From Pseudomonas cedrina subsp. fulgida (GTDB taxonomy: Bacteria > Pseudomonadota > Gammaproteobacteria > Pseudomonadales > Pseudomonadaceae): 64,000 bases of DNA. The position numbers and the translations under genes were made by a program. The stretch is taken from the NCBI GenBank assembly GCA_016937595.1, contig JAFHKH010000008.1, positions 1 through 64,000 on the forward strand, written 5' to 3'. The notes beneath the pieces were generated by a model. It saw only the letters and a list, made by a program, of their open reading frames with translations. It made no database searches and was not told where the DNA came from. Within the stretch, counting starts at the first letter, position 1. Every line of letters starts with the position of its first letter. Positions 21,410 to 31,004 of the stretch are shown in pieces.

Positions 21410-22375
21410 TTAAATATCCAGGACCAGAACCTTGGAGATTGAACGAGAACAACATATCGTCATCTGATCATTGCTTGACTGTTCAGCATCTGTCATAAAT
21501 AAATCTCGATGATCGGGCGTCCCCTCTAACACGCCAGTAAGGCACGTACCGCAAACACCCTGTTCACAAGACATGGGAACATTAATACCTGCCTCGATTA
21601 ACACCTGCGCAATCGATTTATCTGCCGGCACCTGAAGCGTTAAATTTGTTTTTTTAGTGCGCACGGTAAATTCGGCGCCCGTAATATCTACTTCAGCACT
21701 GAAATGTTCAATATGGATATTTTCGTCTATCCACCCTTGACTCTTTGCCGTCTTGGCAACCACATCCATGAATCCGCCAGGCCCACAAATATACACATGA
21801 CGATCTGAATTAGGGTTATTCAAAACCACGGAAAAATCACAAAAACTTTCCGGCTCACCCTCGTCAAAATGGCCAATGACACTCGCAGAAAAAGGGGTTT
21901 GCTTAAGCTGATCATAAAAAGCGGCATTCGCATGATTACGTGCACAATAATGCAGTTCGAATGATCTGCCGCTGGCGTATAGGTGCCACGCCATAGCAAT
22001 CAACGGTGTTACCCCGATCCCTCCGCCAAATAATATTGAATGCCCGGCAGATTCATTTAATCTAAAATTGTTTCTCGGTGCGCTTATACTAACGGTCGTG
22101 CCAACATCGAATTCATTGTGTATGGCTTCAGACCCTCCTCGAGACGGTATTTCGCGCAAGATACCCAGTGCATAGTGGTCTCGGTTTCGGGGGTCATTGC
22201 AAATCGAGTAATGCCGGACAACGCCTGCTCTGACATTGACTTCAATATGTGCACCCGCCTCAAATGGCGGTAAAGGCTCGCCTGTAAGACTTACCAGTTC
22301 AAGAGAAATAACCCGGTCTGTCTCCACCTTACGACGCGCAACTTTAACAGTCAGCATGGACGTGCATGTTTGCAT
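21410..22375 (-). CDS. Oxygenase reductase, VanB-like (flavin, NAD and C-terminal 2Fe-2S)
   Basis: 321-aa electron-transfer partner of the Rieske oxygenase. Order of domains: flavin-binding barrel (RHYSICNDP), NAD-binding domain (GGGIGVTPLIAMAWHL), then a plant-type ferredoxin at the C-terminus with the cysteine cluster CEQGVCGTC plus a distal Cys. This is the class IA arrangement of vanillate demethylase and phthalate dioxygenase reductases. Codons are distinctly A/T-richer than in the flanking nba genes, a sign of separate origin. The gene ends 86 bp before the oxygenase start. Confidence 0.88.
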   Translation of the reverse strand: MQTCTSMLTVKVARRKVETDRVISLELVSLTGEPLPPFEAGAHIEVNVRAGVVRHYSICNDPRNRDHYALGILREIPSRGGSEAIHNEFDVGTTVSISAPRNNFRLNESAGHSILFGGGIGVTPLIAMAWHLYASGRSFELHYCARNHANAAFYDQLKQTPFSASVIGHFDEGEPESFCDFSVVLNNPNSDRHVYICGPGGFMDVVAKTAKSQGWIDENIHIEHFSAEVDITGAEFTVRTKKTNLTLQVPADKSIAQVLIEAGINVPMSCEQGVCGTCLTGVLEGTPDHRDLFMTDAEQSSNDQMTICCSRSISKVLVLDI

Positions 22376-23168
22376 AAGATAAATCTCCAGACACCTTACC
22401 GATAGCTGTTTTATTATTTTTTCACAGATGAAATTACATCGGTCAAGCTTGAAGCCAAGCCTTAAAATTCATAATCATCTTCAACGATTTTTTAATCATC
22501 GTACGCAAACCACTGCTCACATTCTCGTAGCCTCTGATTCTGAATAATCTTATGTTAACTTTCCAATAGTTATAAATAGCCCCTCTCATAGCCATGAGAC
22601 TATGGAAAGGCTGATCGAAATCGACGAAGCCGCACTGACGTTCTCCGTTGGGTCTGCCCGGCGTACTGGTGGCGCTGGCCATTGCACTCACCGTGCGTGA
22701 TCCAGCACACAGAACCTAAACGTTGTGCGCAGATGGAAAGGTGCAGATGCCGACCAGAGCAGCGGTGGTTCGCGCTGAATGTATAACGTGCGAGTCGGTC
22801 AGCAACGGGTGGTACGCGCGCTGAACTAGCATTTTCCATTGGCCCTAGATGCCAGCCATTGCCTTATGATCGCGGGGGAATAGACATAACCGCTATTCTT
22901 GGCAGGGCCCGCTCACGCGCGGCCAGCCAACGTTCTTCCACGCTGCAGTATCCCGACGATGTTGCGGCCCGAACGTGCATGGATTCCAAGCGCTCGACAA
23001 TACCCAATGCTGAATCCGCGGCGCAGATCCAGCGCATCGGCGCGGTTGCCGTTCTCGTCGAAGCACTCGATATGAACGATCACCTGGTTCACAAGTGATC
23101 GTTCCTCTCTTATTCACAGGCATTCACAACAAAAGGCCGTATTTAATGTTGGCTGATTTAATCCCCCC
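22376..23168. other. Gene-poor stretch with decayed fragments
   Basis: About 790 bp with no complete gene. It contains a short MFS-transporter tail at 22636-22719 (+) and an unassigned open frame near 22859-23098. A/T-rich sequence at 22380-22580 may hold the promoter of the Rieske/reductase pair. Confidence 0.5.
22636..22719 (+). pseudogene. MFS transporter C-terminal fragment (relic)
   Basis: The frame reads SPLGLPGVLVALAIALTVRDP followed by a few residues and a stop, a segment characteristic of the end of a transmembrane helix in aromatic-acid or spinster-like MFS transporters. The rest of the transporter is missing and the upstream sequence is out of frame. Confidence 0.35.
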
Positions 23169-23768
23169 CTAAAACGCGGAAGTTCCGTAAGTGTGCTCGT
23201 ATACAAATGTATCGATTCGATTTCTATCGCTAGGGACATCACGCTCGCGAAGTCCTTCTGGCAGCTGGGCAGCAGATCCGGTGCGGCCAACTGCAACGAC
23301 CGCTTCAGGTCGAACATTTTCTGGCAACTGCAGAACACTTCTGGCGGCGTCAGTGTTAAACCCTGTCATTGCGTGAGCCCCCAGGCCCAGGCTGGAGGCT
23401 TGCAGTGCCAACATCGCCCACGCCGCTCCTGCGTCAAAGCTGTGGCTGTAGGACGGTTGCCGTTGCCCAGGAGTTTTGGTTGGCGTATCTACTTCCGAGC
23501 ATATGCAGATCAAAGCACCCGCTGCTTCAGCCCAGCCCTTATTAAAGGGGATCAACAGGTCAAGCATCGCTTCCCACCCCGCGTCACCTCGCAATGCGAA
23601 GACGAAGCGCCATGGCTGTACATTGAACGCTGAAGGTGCCCATCGAGCCGCCTCGAACAAAACTGCCAATTCTTCCCGCTTGACGGGAGCGTTTGTGTCG
23701 TATGCCCGGGAAGACCAGCGATCCAGGATCAGCGGCAGGATAGGATGGTTTGCAACTCTAGTATTCAT
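23169..23768 (-). CDS. Nitroreductase-family protein
   Basis: 199-aa FMN-dependent nitroreductase-fold protein. The N-terminal RWSSRAYD, the ARWAPSAFNVQPWRFV flavin-binding stretch and the C-terminal GLGAHAMTGFN segment are family hallmarks. Substrates range from nitroaromatics to enals or hydroxylated intermediates, so none can be assigned. It is 174 bp downstream of the flavin reductase gene on the same strand and probably belongs to the same cluster. Confidence 0.85.
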   Translation of the reverse strand: MNTRVANHPILPLILDRWSSRAYDTNAPVKREELAVLFEAARWAPSAFNVQPWRFVFALRGDAGWEAMLDLLIPFNKGWAEAAGALICICSEVDTPTKTPGQRQPSYSHSFDAGAAWAMLALQASSLGLGAHAMTGFNTDAARSVLQLPENVRPEAVVAVGRTGSAAQLPEGLRERDVPSDRNRIDTFVYEHTYGTSAF

Positions 23769-23942
23769 AACTGTTCCTTACACACTCGTCGGACGTGTGA
23801 TCGTCGCCCGTTGTTAATTGAAACCAAAAAGACGACGGACACAAGCTAACCTGTTCAATAGTAACCAACCCTGGGGGCACCTTTATTTAAAACTAACCGC
23901 CGCTGATCAACCCGGCTATAACGGGATATGAGGGGCCGGCCT

Positions 23943-24455
23943 TCAACCTGAGTGCGGTGACACGCTTAATGCACCTGTGCGAGCGAGGCCTCCGTCGACC
24001 CAGATAAGAGGGTCAATTTTCGAATGGCAATAAACGGCCGTTACTTCACCGATAAAAAGTGTATGAGTGCCGACCTCAAAGGTATTCGATATCGTGCAGA
24101 CGAGGGCTGCGTTCGCATCGCTCAAAATCGGCATACCTTCATCGGAAGGAGTCCAATCGCCCGTCTCGAATCGCTCGAGACCTTTTTTCTGTCCGCTAAA
24201 GACCCCAACGATATCCGCGTGCCGTTCTGACAGTAAATTTACGCAGAAACGACCTTCGCGCTTCATGACCGGAGACAAGCTGGCATTCCGGTTTACCGCC
24301 ACCAAGAGAGTCGGCGGATCGGCAGTCACGGAAGTGATGGCGGTGGCCGCCATCCCCGTCCAGTCATCCTCAGTACCGGATGTCACCACAGTGATCGTCG
24401 CCGCCAGGCGTCGCATCGCCAGCTTGAAGTCAGCCTGCACCGTATTCTCGCTCAT
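23943..24455 (-). CDS. Flavin reductase, RutF/HpaC type
   Basis: 170-aa short-chain flavin reductase that supplies reduced FMN or FAD to a partner monooxygenase. Features: FKLAMRRLAATITVVTS, GMAATAITSVTADPPTLLVAVNR, the FCVNLLSERH loop, and GTHTLFIGEVTAV. It closely resembles RutF of the pyrimidine pathway. The only candidate partner nearby is the LLM monooxygenase at 26158-27288, in the same orientation. It lies 83 bp downstream of the amidohydrolase gene. Confidence 0.88.
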   Translation of the reverse strand: MSENTVQADFKLAMRRLAATITVVTSGTEDDWTGMAATAITSVTADPPTLLVAVNRNASLSPVMKREGRFCVNLLSERHADIVGVFSGQKKGLERFETGDWTPSDEGMPILSDANAALVCTISNTFEVGTHTLFIGEVTAVYCHSKIDPLIWVDGGLARTGALSVSPHSG

Positions 24456-24538
24456 AATAAATTCCTGCTTGATTCAATTCATGTGTTGAGCCGCGTGGAT
24501 CACGGTTCTCTAGCGAAAACTCTGCTTGAGAGCATCGT

Positions 24539-25933
24539 TCATCGTAAAGGCCAAACCCCGGAAGGTGCTGCACCGAGCCGCGCGTAAGAGGCAGCTGCAG
24601 CACTCCGTACTGCGGAAGCGATCGACGCTATGTCGACCCCTATGAGATTGCCGTCCTCCATCACCACCTTACCGTTGATCACCACTGTACGAGCGTCGCG
24701 CCCGGTACCGCCGTAAACCAGGTCCGGCACAGGATTACCCAGTGGCTCGGGCCACCAATGCGGGGAGCTCGTGTCGAAGATCGCAAGATCGGCAGCTTTT
24801 CCAACCTCCAAGGATCCGATCCGGTCATCCCAATGCACCGCCTTGGCCCCACGTATGGTCGCCATTTCAAATACGGTGTAGGGGTCCATTATCAATGGAT
24901 CTCGCCTGGCGTCCTTATGGACGCATGAGGCCAGATTCATGATGCGGACCATGTCGAGCGTTCTAGCAATGATTGCGGCGTCGGTGCCGAGTGCGACATT
25001 GACCCCCCCAGCAACCAGGTCGGGGATCACACCGTGCGCGACCCAGCCGTTCCCGCCAACGAGGCTTGATGCCGGGCAATGGACGACGTTTGTTTTAGTC
25101 TCAGCTAACAGGGCGACATCATTGGCTGGGATCCATCCGATGTGTGCCAGCAGCAAGTGCGGTCCTAACAGACCCAGCCGATGCAGCCGCGCAATGTCTG
25201 CGTTGGCTACCACCTCGGGCTCCCCCGGAGGCGCGCGCCGCCCGATGAGGTGAGCCACAATACCGACTCCCCTCTCGATAGCCTGCGTTAACACCATCTC
25301 GGCCAGGCGATCACTCACAACCGCAGGCATGTCGAGGTCGTAGCACGCGCGCAGAAGCCCGTCACCGGCCCCGTTGAACTGTTCGACCGTTTCGTTGGCG
25401 AGAGCGATCGCCTCATCAGTGTCCTGAGTCAGTCCACCAAAAGGTCCCGCTACATCCGCGAGTTTGCGCGCAACAATGCCTCGCATACCCAGATCCAGGG
25501 CCGCACGAGCAACCGCGTGGGGCATCGGGCCCGCACCGTCCACGAAGCAAGTAGTCCCCTGGCGGATCATCTCGACGAAGGTTGCCGCAGAAGAGGCATA
25601 GGCTTGCTCCTCCGTTAACTGGTCCTCGTAAGGAATTACCCGATCACGGAGTCGGACAATTTGCGGCGTATCGTCGACCATCCCCTTGATCAGATAGTCG
25701 ATTGGGTGATTGTGAGCATCGATGAGACCCGGGGTGATGAGTCCCTGAGGGGCATGAATAGTTTTAAGCCCCATATACGCCCGCTCAATCGCGTCACGCG
25801 GCCCAATCGCGACGATGTCGGTTCCGTTGATAGCGATTGCGCCATCGCGGATGATTTGTCTCTGCTGATCGACGGTAACGATACATCCGGCCGAGATCAG
25901 AAGGTCGACCTGTTCAACGTTTGCGCTTTGCAT
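24539..25933 (-). CDS. TRZ/ATZ-family amidohydrolase (aminohydrolase)
   Basis: 464-aa metal-dependent hydrolase of the atrazine chlorohydrolase/SsnA/guanine-deaminase group. Ligands visible: H-x-H in DAHNHP, H in VAHLIG, H in LAHIGW, and D in LGTDAAI. The composite beta-sandwich at both termini (INGTDIVAIGP; KAADLAIFD) is complete. Members remove amino, chloro or thiomethyl groups from N-heterocycles such as triazines, cytosine or adenosine derivatives. With an LLM and a Rieske oxygenase in the same cluster it may deaminate a heterocyclic substrate. Confidence 0.85.
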   Translation of the reverse strand: MQSANVEQVDLLISAGCIVTVDQQRQIIRDGAIAINGTDIVAIGPRDAIERAYMGLKTIHAPQGLITPGLIDAHNHPIDYLIKGMVDDTPQIVRLRDRVIPYEDQLTEEQAYASSAATFVEMIRQGTTCFVDGAGPMPHAVARAALDLGMRGIVARKLADVAGPFGGLTQDTDEAIALANETVEQFNGAGDGLLRACYDLDMPAVVSDRLAEMVLTQAIERGVGIVAHLIGRRAPPGEPEVVANADIARLHRLGLLGPHLLLAHIGWIPANDVALLAETKTNVVHCPASSLVGGNGWVAHGVIPDLVAGGVNVALGTDAAIIARTLDMVRIMNLASCVHKDARRDPLIMDPYTVFEMATIRGAKAVHWDDRIGSLEVGKAADLAIFDTSSPHWWPEPLGNPVPDLVYGGTGRDARTVVINGKVVMEDGNLIGVDIASIASAVRSAAAASYARLGAAPSGVWPLR

Positions 25934-26157
25934 TTTATGCCACCTGACTTGTTATTCTTTATCGAGGCATTCTTGGTTCATTCATCGCAACAGCCAGAAT
26001 TACAGTGGACGTGCAAACCGAATGCATAGGTTATGTACCCGTGCTATGGCAGATAGCACTCGAGGCGCGCCCCATTACGAAATCCGGGTACATACGGCCA
26101 AGGGCAACCAAGATAGGTACGTCACAGCTAAAAGAGCACCCGGAATGAGGCCTGGGC

Positions 26158-27288
26158 TCAGTCGAAATCTGTAACCGGGCTGCGCAGTCCTTGCTGTTCA
26201 AGCAACGGCAACACTGTCTCGCCGAAATTGCTCAGACCTGCCTCATAGTCCAGCCATGTCAACAGCACACCATCCACACCGGCGTCTGAGATCGAGGAAA
26301 GCGTCGCAGCAATGTCCTGCGCCGTACCCAACAGAGGGTAGCCACCGTATCCCGCCGCTATGGCAAATTTCATTTTCTCCATCACGCCTTCAGGCATGGT
26401 CTTGGCGTTCCCGATATTGTTAGCGATGAAAGCATCAACGCCTTCGTCGTCGCCCTGCGTGACCACATAGTCCTCAACATAGGCACGAGCTTCCTCAACG
26501 CTGTCGCGCTGCACCACATAGCTGGACATCCAGACCTGGATCTCTTTGCCATATTGTTCACGTGCGAAATCACGATAGTGATCGACCTGCTTCTTCAGAG
26601 ACGCAGGTCTTGGGTCCTGTGGAATGATGAAGGCGACATCGCAGTTTTTCGCCGCGAACTCTCGCCCCCGATCGGAGCCACCCGCATTCATCAGGACTGG
26701 GCGCGGATGCGGCGATTTTGGCTGAACGATTGCCTGCTTTAGATTGTAGAATTTCCCCTCGAAATCGAAGCCTTCCTTCTCTACCCAAAGCCGGTCGAAG
26801 GTCTGGACCCATTCGTCGGCCAAACCGTAGCGGTCATCGTGCCCGTACATCGCGTCACCGAACATTTCCATCTCTTCGCGATACCAGCCGCACACGAGAT
26901 TGAGGCCATGCCGGCCTTTCGAAATGAGGTCCACTGTGGCAGAGCACTTAGCCGCGATGATCGGATGCATAACCGACAGGTGAACGGTACTCATTACACA
27001 GATGCGTTCGGTCACCGCCGCAGCGGCAGCTGCCCATGTGAACGTTTCGTATAGATCGCCGGAGTAGTGGCCGTCCTTAGCGAAAGCTTTCCACCGCGAT
27101 GCTGAAACAAGCGCCTCGATGCCAAGGCGATCAGCCATCTTGGCAATACGAAGATTATTATCCCAGGTAGGTACGAAGCGATCAGGGTGGTTCGTAAAGG
27201 CAGCGCCTCCGTTGATGCCGAAGACACCAAGCTTCAATCGGTTGGGACCCCACATTGGATTCTGGGTAACGGGCAGCTCGTTGGTCAT
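26158..27288 (-). CDS. LLM-class flavin-dependent monooxygenase, RutA-like
   Basis: 376-aa luciferase-like FMNH2-dependent monooxygenase. Recognisable parts: RFVPTWDNNLRIAKMADRLG, the LSVMHPIIAAKCSATVDLISKGRHGLNLVCGW core of the RutA/SsuD/NtaA group, and GGSDRGREFAAKNCDVAFI. RutA uses reduced FMN and O2 to open the uracil ring; a ring-opening or amide-oxidising role on another N-heterocycle is plausible here. The RutF-like reductase at 23943 should supply its flavin. It is the first gene of the minus-strand group that continues with the amidohydrolase. Confidence 0.85.
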   Translation of the reverse strand: MTNELPVTQNPMWGPNRLKLGVFGINGGAAFTNHPDRFVPTWDNNLRIAKMADRLGIEALVSASRWKAFAKDGHYSGDLYETFTWAAAAAAVTERICVMSTVHLSVMHPIIAAKCSATVDLISKGRHGLNLVCGWYREEMEMFGDAMYGHDDRYGLADEWVQTFDRLWVEKEGFDFEGKFYNLKQAIVQPKSPHPRPVLMNAGGSDRGREFAAKNCDVAFIIPQDPRPASLKKQVDHYRDFAREQYGKEIQVWMSSYVVQRDSVEEARAYVEDYVVTQGDDEGVDAFIANNIGNAKTMPEGVMEKMKFAIAAGYGGYPLLGTAQDIAATLSSISDAGVDGVLLTWLDYEAGLSNFGETVLPLLEQQGLRSPVTDFD

Positions 27289-27828
27289 AAGATCTCTCTT
27301 CTCGCCTCAGCGACTAATTGCAAAATTTCTTGTAGTAATGTACTGATCTCGCTTGACCAGACTAACGACGAAGGAAGGAGAAGCCTTTCAAAATCCTGCG
27401 GTATCGTGATTACTTTTCATCCCTTTCAGATGATTGACACAGGTTCTACTCGTGCCTGGAGAAGCGCGAAAAACGTTCAGGCGGTATCGAACCCGGAGCG
27501 GCAGAGCACTTGTCACTACTTTCCACAAAGAAGCAACAGCTGAGTGAAAGCAATGACCAACGGCCTGCGGCTCAAGTTGTAAAAACAGGTCTTTCGGTTC
27601 CGTAGTTGCAGACTTCAACGGATCACCGATCGACAACAAACCAATCAGTAATTTATCGAAAGCAGTTCGAAACTTTGAAAATAAGCAGGCGCGCTCCGGG
27701 ATTGCCGGAGCGCGCCTGCTTACAGTAACTTACCGAGTGTCTGCGCATAGACGCCCCGACCTACTGAACATCATAGGCCGGTTAGCGCCGCCTGCACCTT
27801 CAAACAGGGTTACTCATGCCATCACGCA
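27289..27828. other. Intergenic region with promoter of the LLM operon
   Basis: No credible gene. It contains the region upstream of the LLM gene, with A/T-rich sequence, and a perfect hairpin at 27683-27721 that terminates the AraC gene transcribed from the right. Confidence 0.5.
27683..27721 (-). terminator. Strong terminator downstream of the AraC gene
   Basis: A perfect 17-bp inverted repeat (arms 27683-27699 and 27705-27721, AAGCAGGCGCGCTCCGG and complement) with a 5-base loop. Read on the minus strand it is followed by ATTTTC, giving the T-rich tail. It lies about 107 bp past the AraC stop codon. Confidence 0.75.
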
Positions 27829-28728
27829 TCAAATAGCACACTGCCGCAACTGCCCTGGCGTAACACCAAAACGCTTACTGAAGGTACTGGTCATATGGGC
27901 CTGACTGGAAAATCCAACCCGATAAGATATATCAGCCAGCGAAGAGACTGAACTCAATATAAGCTCATGAGCCTTCGAAAGTCGCCGATCCATAATATAT
28001 TTATGTGGCGAACACCCAAGCATCTCAGTGAAGGCATGAGCAAAGTAGTAACTGCTGATACCCAGCGCCTCTTGAGCAACTTGCTCAACCGATAATGTTG
28101 ACGATAGATTTTCTTCTATAAATTCAAGTGCCGTACGAACCTGATGGGGGGCCAATTGATACCTCACAGCGCGCTGGTCACCATGGTGAGACTTGACGAT
28201 CCGCCTGAAGGCATATTTTACGAAATCAGACGCAAACGAGCCTACGTCTTCATCTTGACGGAGCAACATCTGGCGAAGTGCGCGAGCTTTCAAATGCACA
28301 CCAGGGTCAACCATGTTGAATGCCATGCTTGGCGAGGGCCCATTTAACCCGGCCTCCCGAAACATTTGATCGGCACACTCGGGTGAAATAGTCGCCAATA
28401 CAAAATCAATAGGCTGCTCTTTCTTGACATGGATAGTCGATCCCGCGGCAACGTAGTAAAGGGCCCCTGATAGCATGATATCGCTTGACCAGCTACCCGA
28501 GTCCAGTCTCGTTCTGACTATGCCGGGCGCTAACTCGACGCCAATCATATGATGCGCTAGCTCGAGATGCTCTTCTTTCTTGGAAGCCGTGCAATAAAAA
28601 ATCTCCCCATAATCATAAGCAACCTGCCAAGGGGTTTCTGTGAAGGGGCGGTAGTCGGTGCGTTCATCTTTGAAGTCCGTGGTTATTAATCCGCGTTTTA
28701 TGCAAGAGGAAAACGTTGAAGAACCCAT
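27829..28728 (-). CDS. AraC-family transcriptional regulator
   Basis: 299-aa regulator. The N-terminal half is a cupin-like effector domain (LAHHMIGVELAPGIVRT, YYVAAGSTIHVK). The C-terminal pair of HTH motifs includes LSVEQVAQEALGISSYYFAHAFTEMLGCSPHKYI and SLADISYRVGFSSQAHMTSTFSKRFGVTPGQ. Encoded between the LLM cluster and the SphA-like channel, it likely controls one or both. It ends with its own strong terminator. Confidence 0.85.
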   Translation of the reverse strand: MGSSTFSSCIKRGLITTDFKDERTDYRPFTETPWQVAYDYGEIFYCTASKKEEHLELAHHMIGVELAPGIVRTRLDSGSWSSDIMLSGALYYVAAGSTIHVKKEQPIDFVLATISPECADQMFREAGLNGPSPSMAFNMVDPGVHLKARALRQMLLRQDEDVGSFASDFVKYAFRRIVKSHHGDQRAVRYQLAPHQVRTALEFIEENLSSTLSVEQVAQEALGISSYYFAHAFTEMLGCSPHKYIMDRRLSKAHELILSSVSSLADISYRVGFSSQAHMTSTFSKRFGVTPGQLRQCAI

Positions 28729-29512
28729 ACAAGCCTCCCAGGGTACAGCTAGCCAAAAAAATAAGGACTACAACGTCCAAGTTCATTCGGCAGACCTCAA
28801 TCACATTAATATTCAGACAGTGCATTAGGCATTCCAATGTCGCTGCCATTTTCTTATTATACGAAGCACCTTCATACCTCCAGGCCCAGCCGCTTATCCT
28901 GCCTTACTCCCCTTCGGTCTCTTACAACTTTTCATTCTAAAAAACAGACTTTGAATCACCTAACCTCATCTGAGCCCTCACGTTGAACCCCGCTCGTCGC
29001 TCTCGCCCGATTATAGGACTGTATCAGCAATTTTAGGACCGCAATGCGATGGCTGGCATTTTTTCTTTTTTTCTGCACGATAAAATTAAAGTCTTTCAAA
29101 AAGCTGCTCACAAATAGCTTTAATGGAAATGACCCTGACGGACAGGTAGTGGGCGAACCGCATGACGGCTCGAACTTGCTTTATGGCATTCCCGTTGAAT
29201 TTGATTCGCACCTGGTCAATCCACTACCCCACCTTTGGCGCATTGATCGATGAGTCATCCGAAACGCCTTATGGAACAAGCCATGACCAGATTAGCTTCC
29301 AACCCTATCGCTGACACGATGCGCAAGGACAGCGAACGTGAACGTTTTTTAGGGAGCGAGCGCTGCCCAGGTCAACGCACAAAAATAGCAGTTTTATGAA
29401 AGAGGAAAAACAAAAATTGTCAGCAAACTTGGAATACGCCCACGCCGTAAACCTAGATGAAAATAGGGGGCTAATGCTATCCAAACAATAAAAACTCCCT
29501 AGAGAGAAAAGC
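28729..29512. other. Long A/T-rich intergenic region
   Basis: About 780 bp between the divergent AraC and channel genes. The only open frames are short (for example 29044-29253) and without family features or a proper ribosome binding site. It probably holds the promoters of both flanking genes. Confidence 0.45.
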
Positions 29513-30469
29513 ATGAAAAACGTTTCGAAGTTTCTGGTCACTGCAAGTTTGATAGGTATTTCAAATTTCAGCTATTCTGCTGAAAACGGTGGTTCTACTG
29601 GAGCTGCTGCCTTTGGCCTTGACGGAATGAGCCATTTCTACCTTCCTCCACCTGGCGGTACTTGGCTTGTAAACTATACCGGCGTTTATAATTCAACCCG
29701 AATCAACGGCCCCGACGGTAAAGACGCAGCGCCCAACACCAAACTTCACTCAGAGTACAATGTATTCGCCTTAAAATTCCTCCCAAATACTGGGATTCTG
29801 GGATCCACCTGGACGGCATTTGAAATATTTCCGACCATCGTCAGCACAACGGTTAAAAACGGCTCGAACAGCTCAACTAACACAGGCTTTGCGGACCTCG
29901 CCATCGATCCGTTCGGATTAGCCTGGAAAGTCGGCAATGCCAACGTCGGTTTTGGCACTACGTTTACAGCTCCTACAGGAGAGTATGACAGACGCAGTGA
30001 TGTCAATCTCGGAACCAACCACTGGAGCTGGAATCCGCAATTCTACTACAACTGGTTCGACCCACAGGGACGAGGAGACATTTCGATCCATGCGTCGTAC
30101 GAGCTGAATTTTAAAAACCGTGACGGGTTAGTGACCTACTACAACCCAACCGGGGCCTCTTACACATCAGGCCAAATGGCTCACTTGGAAGTTGCAACCG
30201 CCTATAACGTTACTCCAAAGTTTTCTGTAGCAACGTCTGTCGTCGGCTCCTACCAGTTTACCGATGATAAAGTTGACGACGAACAGGCGGATCAGTTCGT
30301 CAAAGACCAGTTGGATGGTAACCGGTACGAGAACATCAGAGTGGGCCTTGCAGCGCGCTATTTATTTTTAAACAGCATTCCTGTCAATCTAACGTACACG
30401 CACGACACGTATGGGCGTAACAAAGCCATGGGCGACGCACTTATTTTAAGAATAGTAAAAGAACTCTAA
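29513..30469 (+). CDS. SphA-like outer-membrane channel (Phenol_MetA_deg family)
   Basis: 318-aa outer-membrane protein with a cleavable signal peptide (MKNVSKFLVTASLIGISNFSYSA). The family core (HFYLPPPGGTWLVNYTGVYNS, FADLAIDPFGLAWKVGNANVGFGTTFTAPTGEYD, NLGTNHWSWNPQFYYNWFD) is typical of the meta-pathway phenol-degradation-like/SphA proteins, beta-barrels linked to uptake of hydrophobic or aromatic compounds. The last residues end in an aromatic-rich strand. It is followed by a terminator, so it forms its own transcript, and is the probable uptake channel for the 20-27 kb pathway. Confidence 0.85.
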   Translation: MKNVSKFLVTASLIGISNFSYSAENGGSTGAAAFGLDGMSHFYLPPPGGTWLVNYTGVYNSTRINGPDGKDAAPNTKLHSEYNVFALKFLPNTGILGSTWTAFEIFPTIVSTTVKNGSNSSTNTGFADLAIDPFGLAWKVGNANVGFGTTFTAPTGEYDRRSDVNLGTNHWSWNPQFYYNWFDPQGRGDISIHASYELNFKNRDGLVTYYNPTGASYTSGQMAHLEVATAYNVTPKFSVATSVVGSYQFTDDKVDDEQADQFVKDQLDGNRYENIRVGLAARYLFLNSIPVNLTYTHDTYGRNKAMGDALILRIVKEL

Positions 30470-31004
30470 AAACCATTTATTGAAACCATCAGGTTTCTGC
30501 CCAGCCTTATAATCCAACTGCTGCAGCAAGCCTCATGCAACGCCTTGAGGCCGATGAAACTCGGCCTCAGCTTTTTTCATACTGAAGCCGCTAGACTAGG
30601 GATATCGCAACACGCATTTAACTGGATAGACGAAGCAATGTCAGCGGTTGATGTTCTGTCTATAGCCAGTGAGCGTGCTGGCGTGTAACTGCGAGGCCAG
30701 CCCTTCTAGCTTGGCGAAGCAAGACTACCTCAAGCAATGAGTCTTGCTGGGCCGACAAGCCCAACGAAACTCCATGCCCGAACCACCGTGTTTAAATACC
30801 AAGGGATCCCCTGATCGGGCTATTGCGCCATGCGCAGCGGCGGACTACCGATACCTGAAATGAACATTATCAAGACCTTATCGGTATTTTACTTTCCAAT
30901 ATCCGGTCTATAAGCTCCGCCCCCGTCAAGCCAGAAACCCGCTCAGAGCCCCTTTCCTCTTCGTCATTCCAACAATAATAACAACAGATATAGAAGACAC
31001 TTCC
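30470..31004. other. Intergenic region between channel and OprD genes
   Basis: Contains the channel-gene terminator (30546-30576) and a weak 8-bp hairpin at 30719-30747. Short frames read as relics only. The promoter for the OprD/lyase pair should lie in the A/T-rich stretch at about 30860-30910. Confidence 0.4.
30546..30577 (+). terminator. Rho-independent terminator after the SphA-like gene
   Basis: A 9-bp stem TGAGGCCGA / TCGGCCTCA with a 6-base loop, followed by GCTTTTTT. It lies 76 bp after the stop codon. Confidence 0.88.

Noticed and set aside
22859-23098. Possible small gene in the gap after the reductase
   Set aside because: Open on both strands, no family likeness and no clear ribosome binding site.
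23169-24455. Nitroreductase and flavin reductase as the missing nitrobenzoate front end
   Set aside because: No mutase gene (nbaB) is present and the flavin reductase is of the RutF type, better paired with the LLM monooxygenase.
29044-29253. 69-aa open frame upstream of the channel gene
   Set aside because: No family features, poor start context, lies in an A/T-rich promoter region.
30719-30747. 8-bp hairpin downstream of the channel-gene terminator
   Set aside because: Long loop, no T tail, no neighbouring gene end; likely chance.
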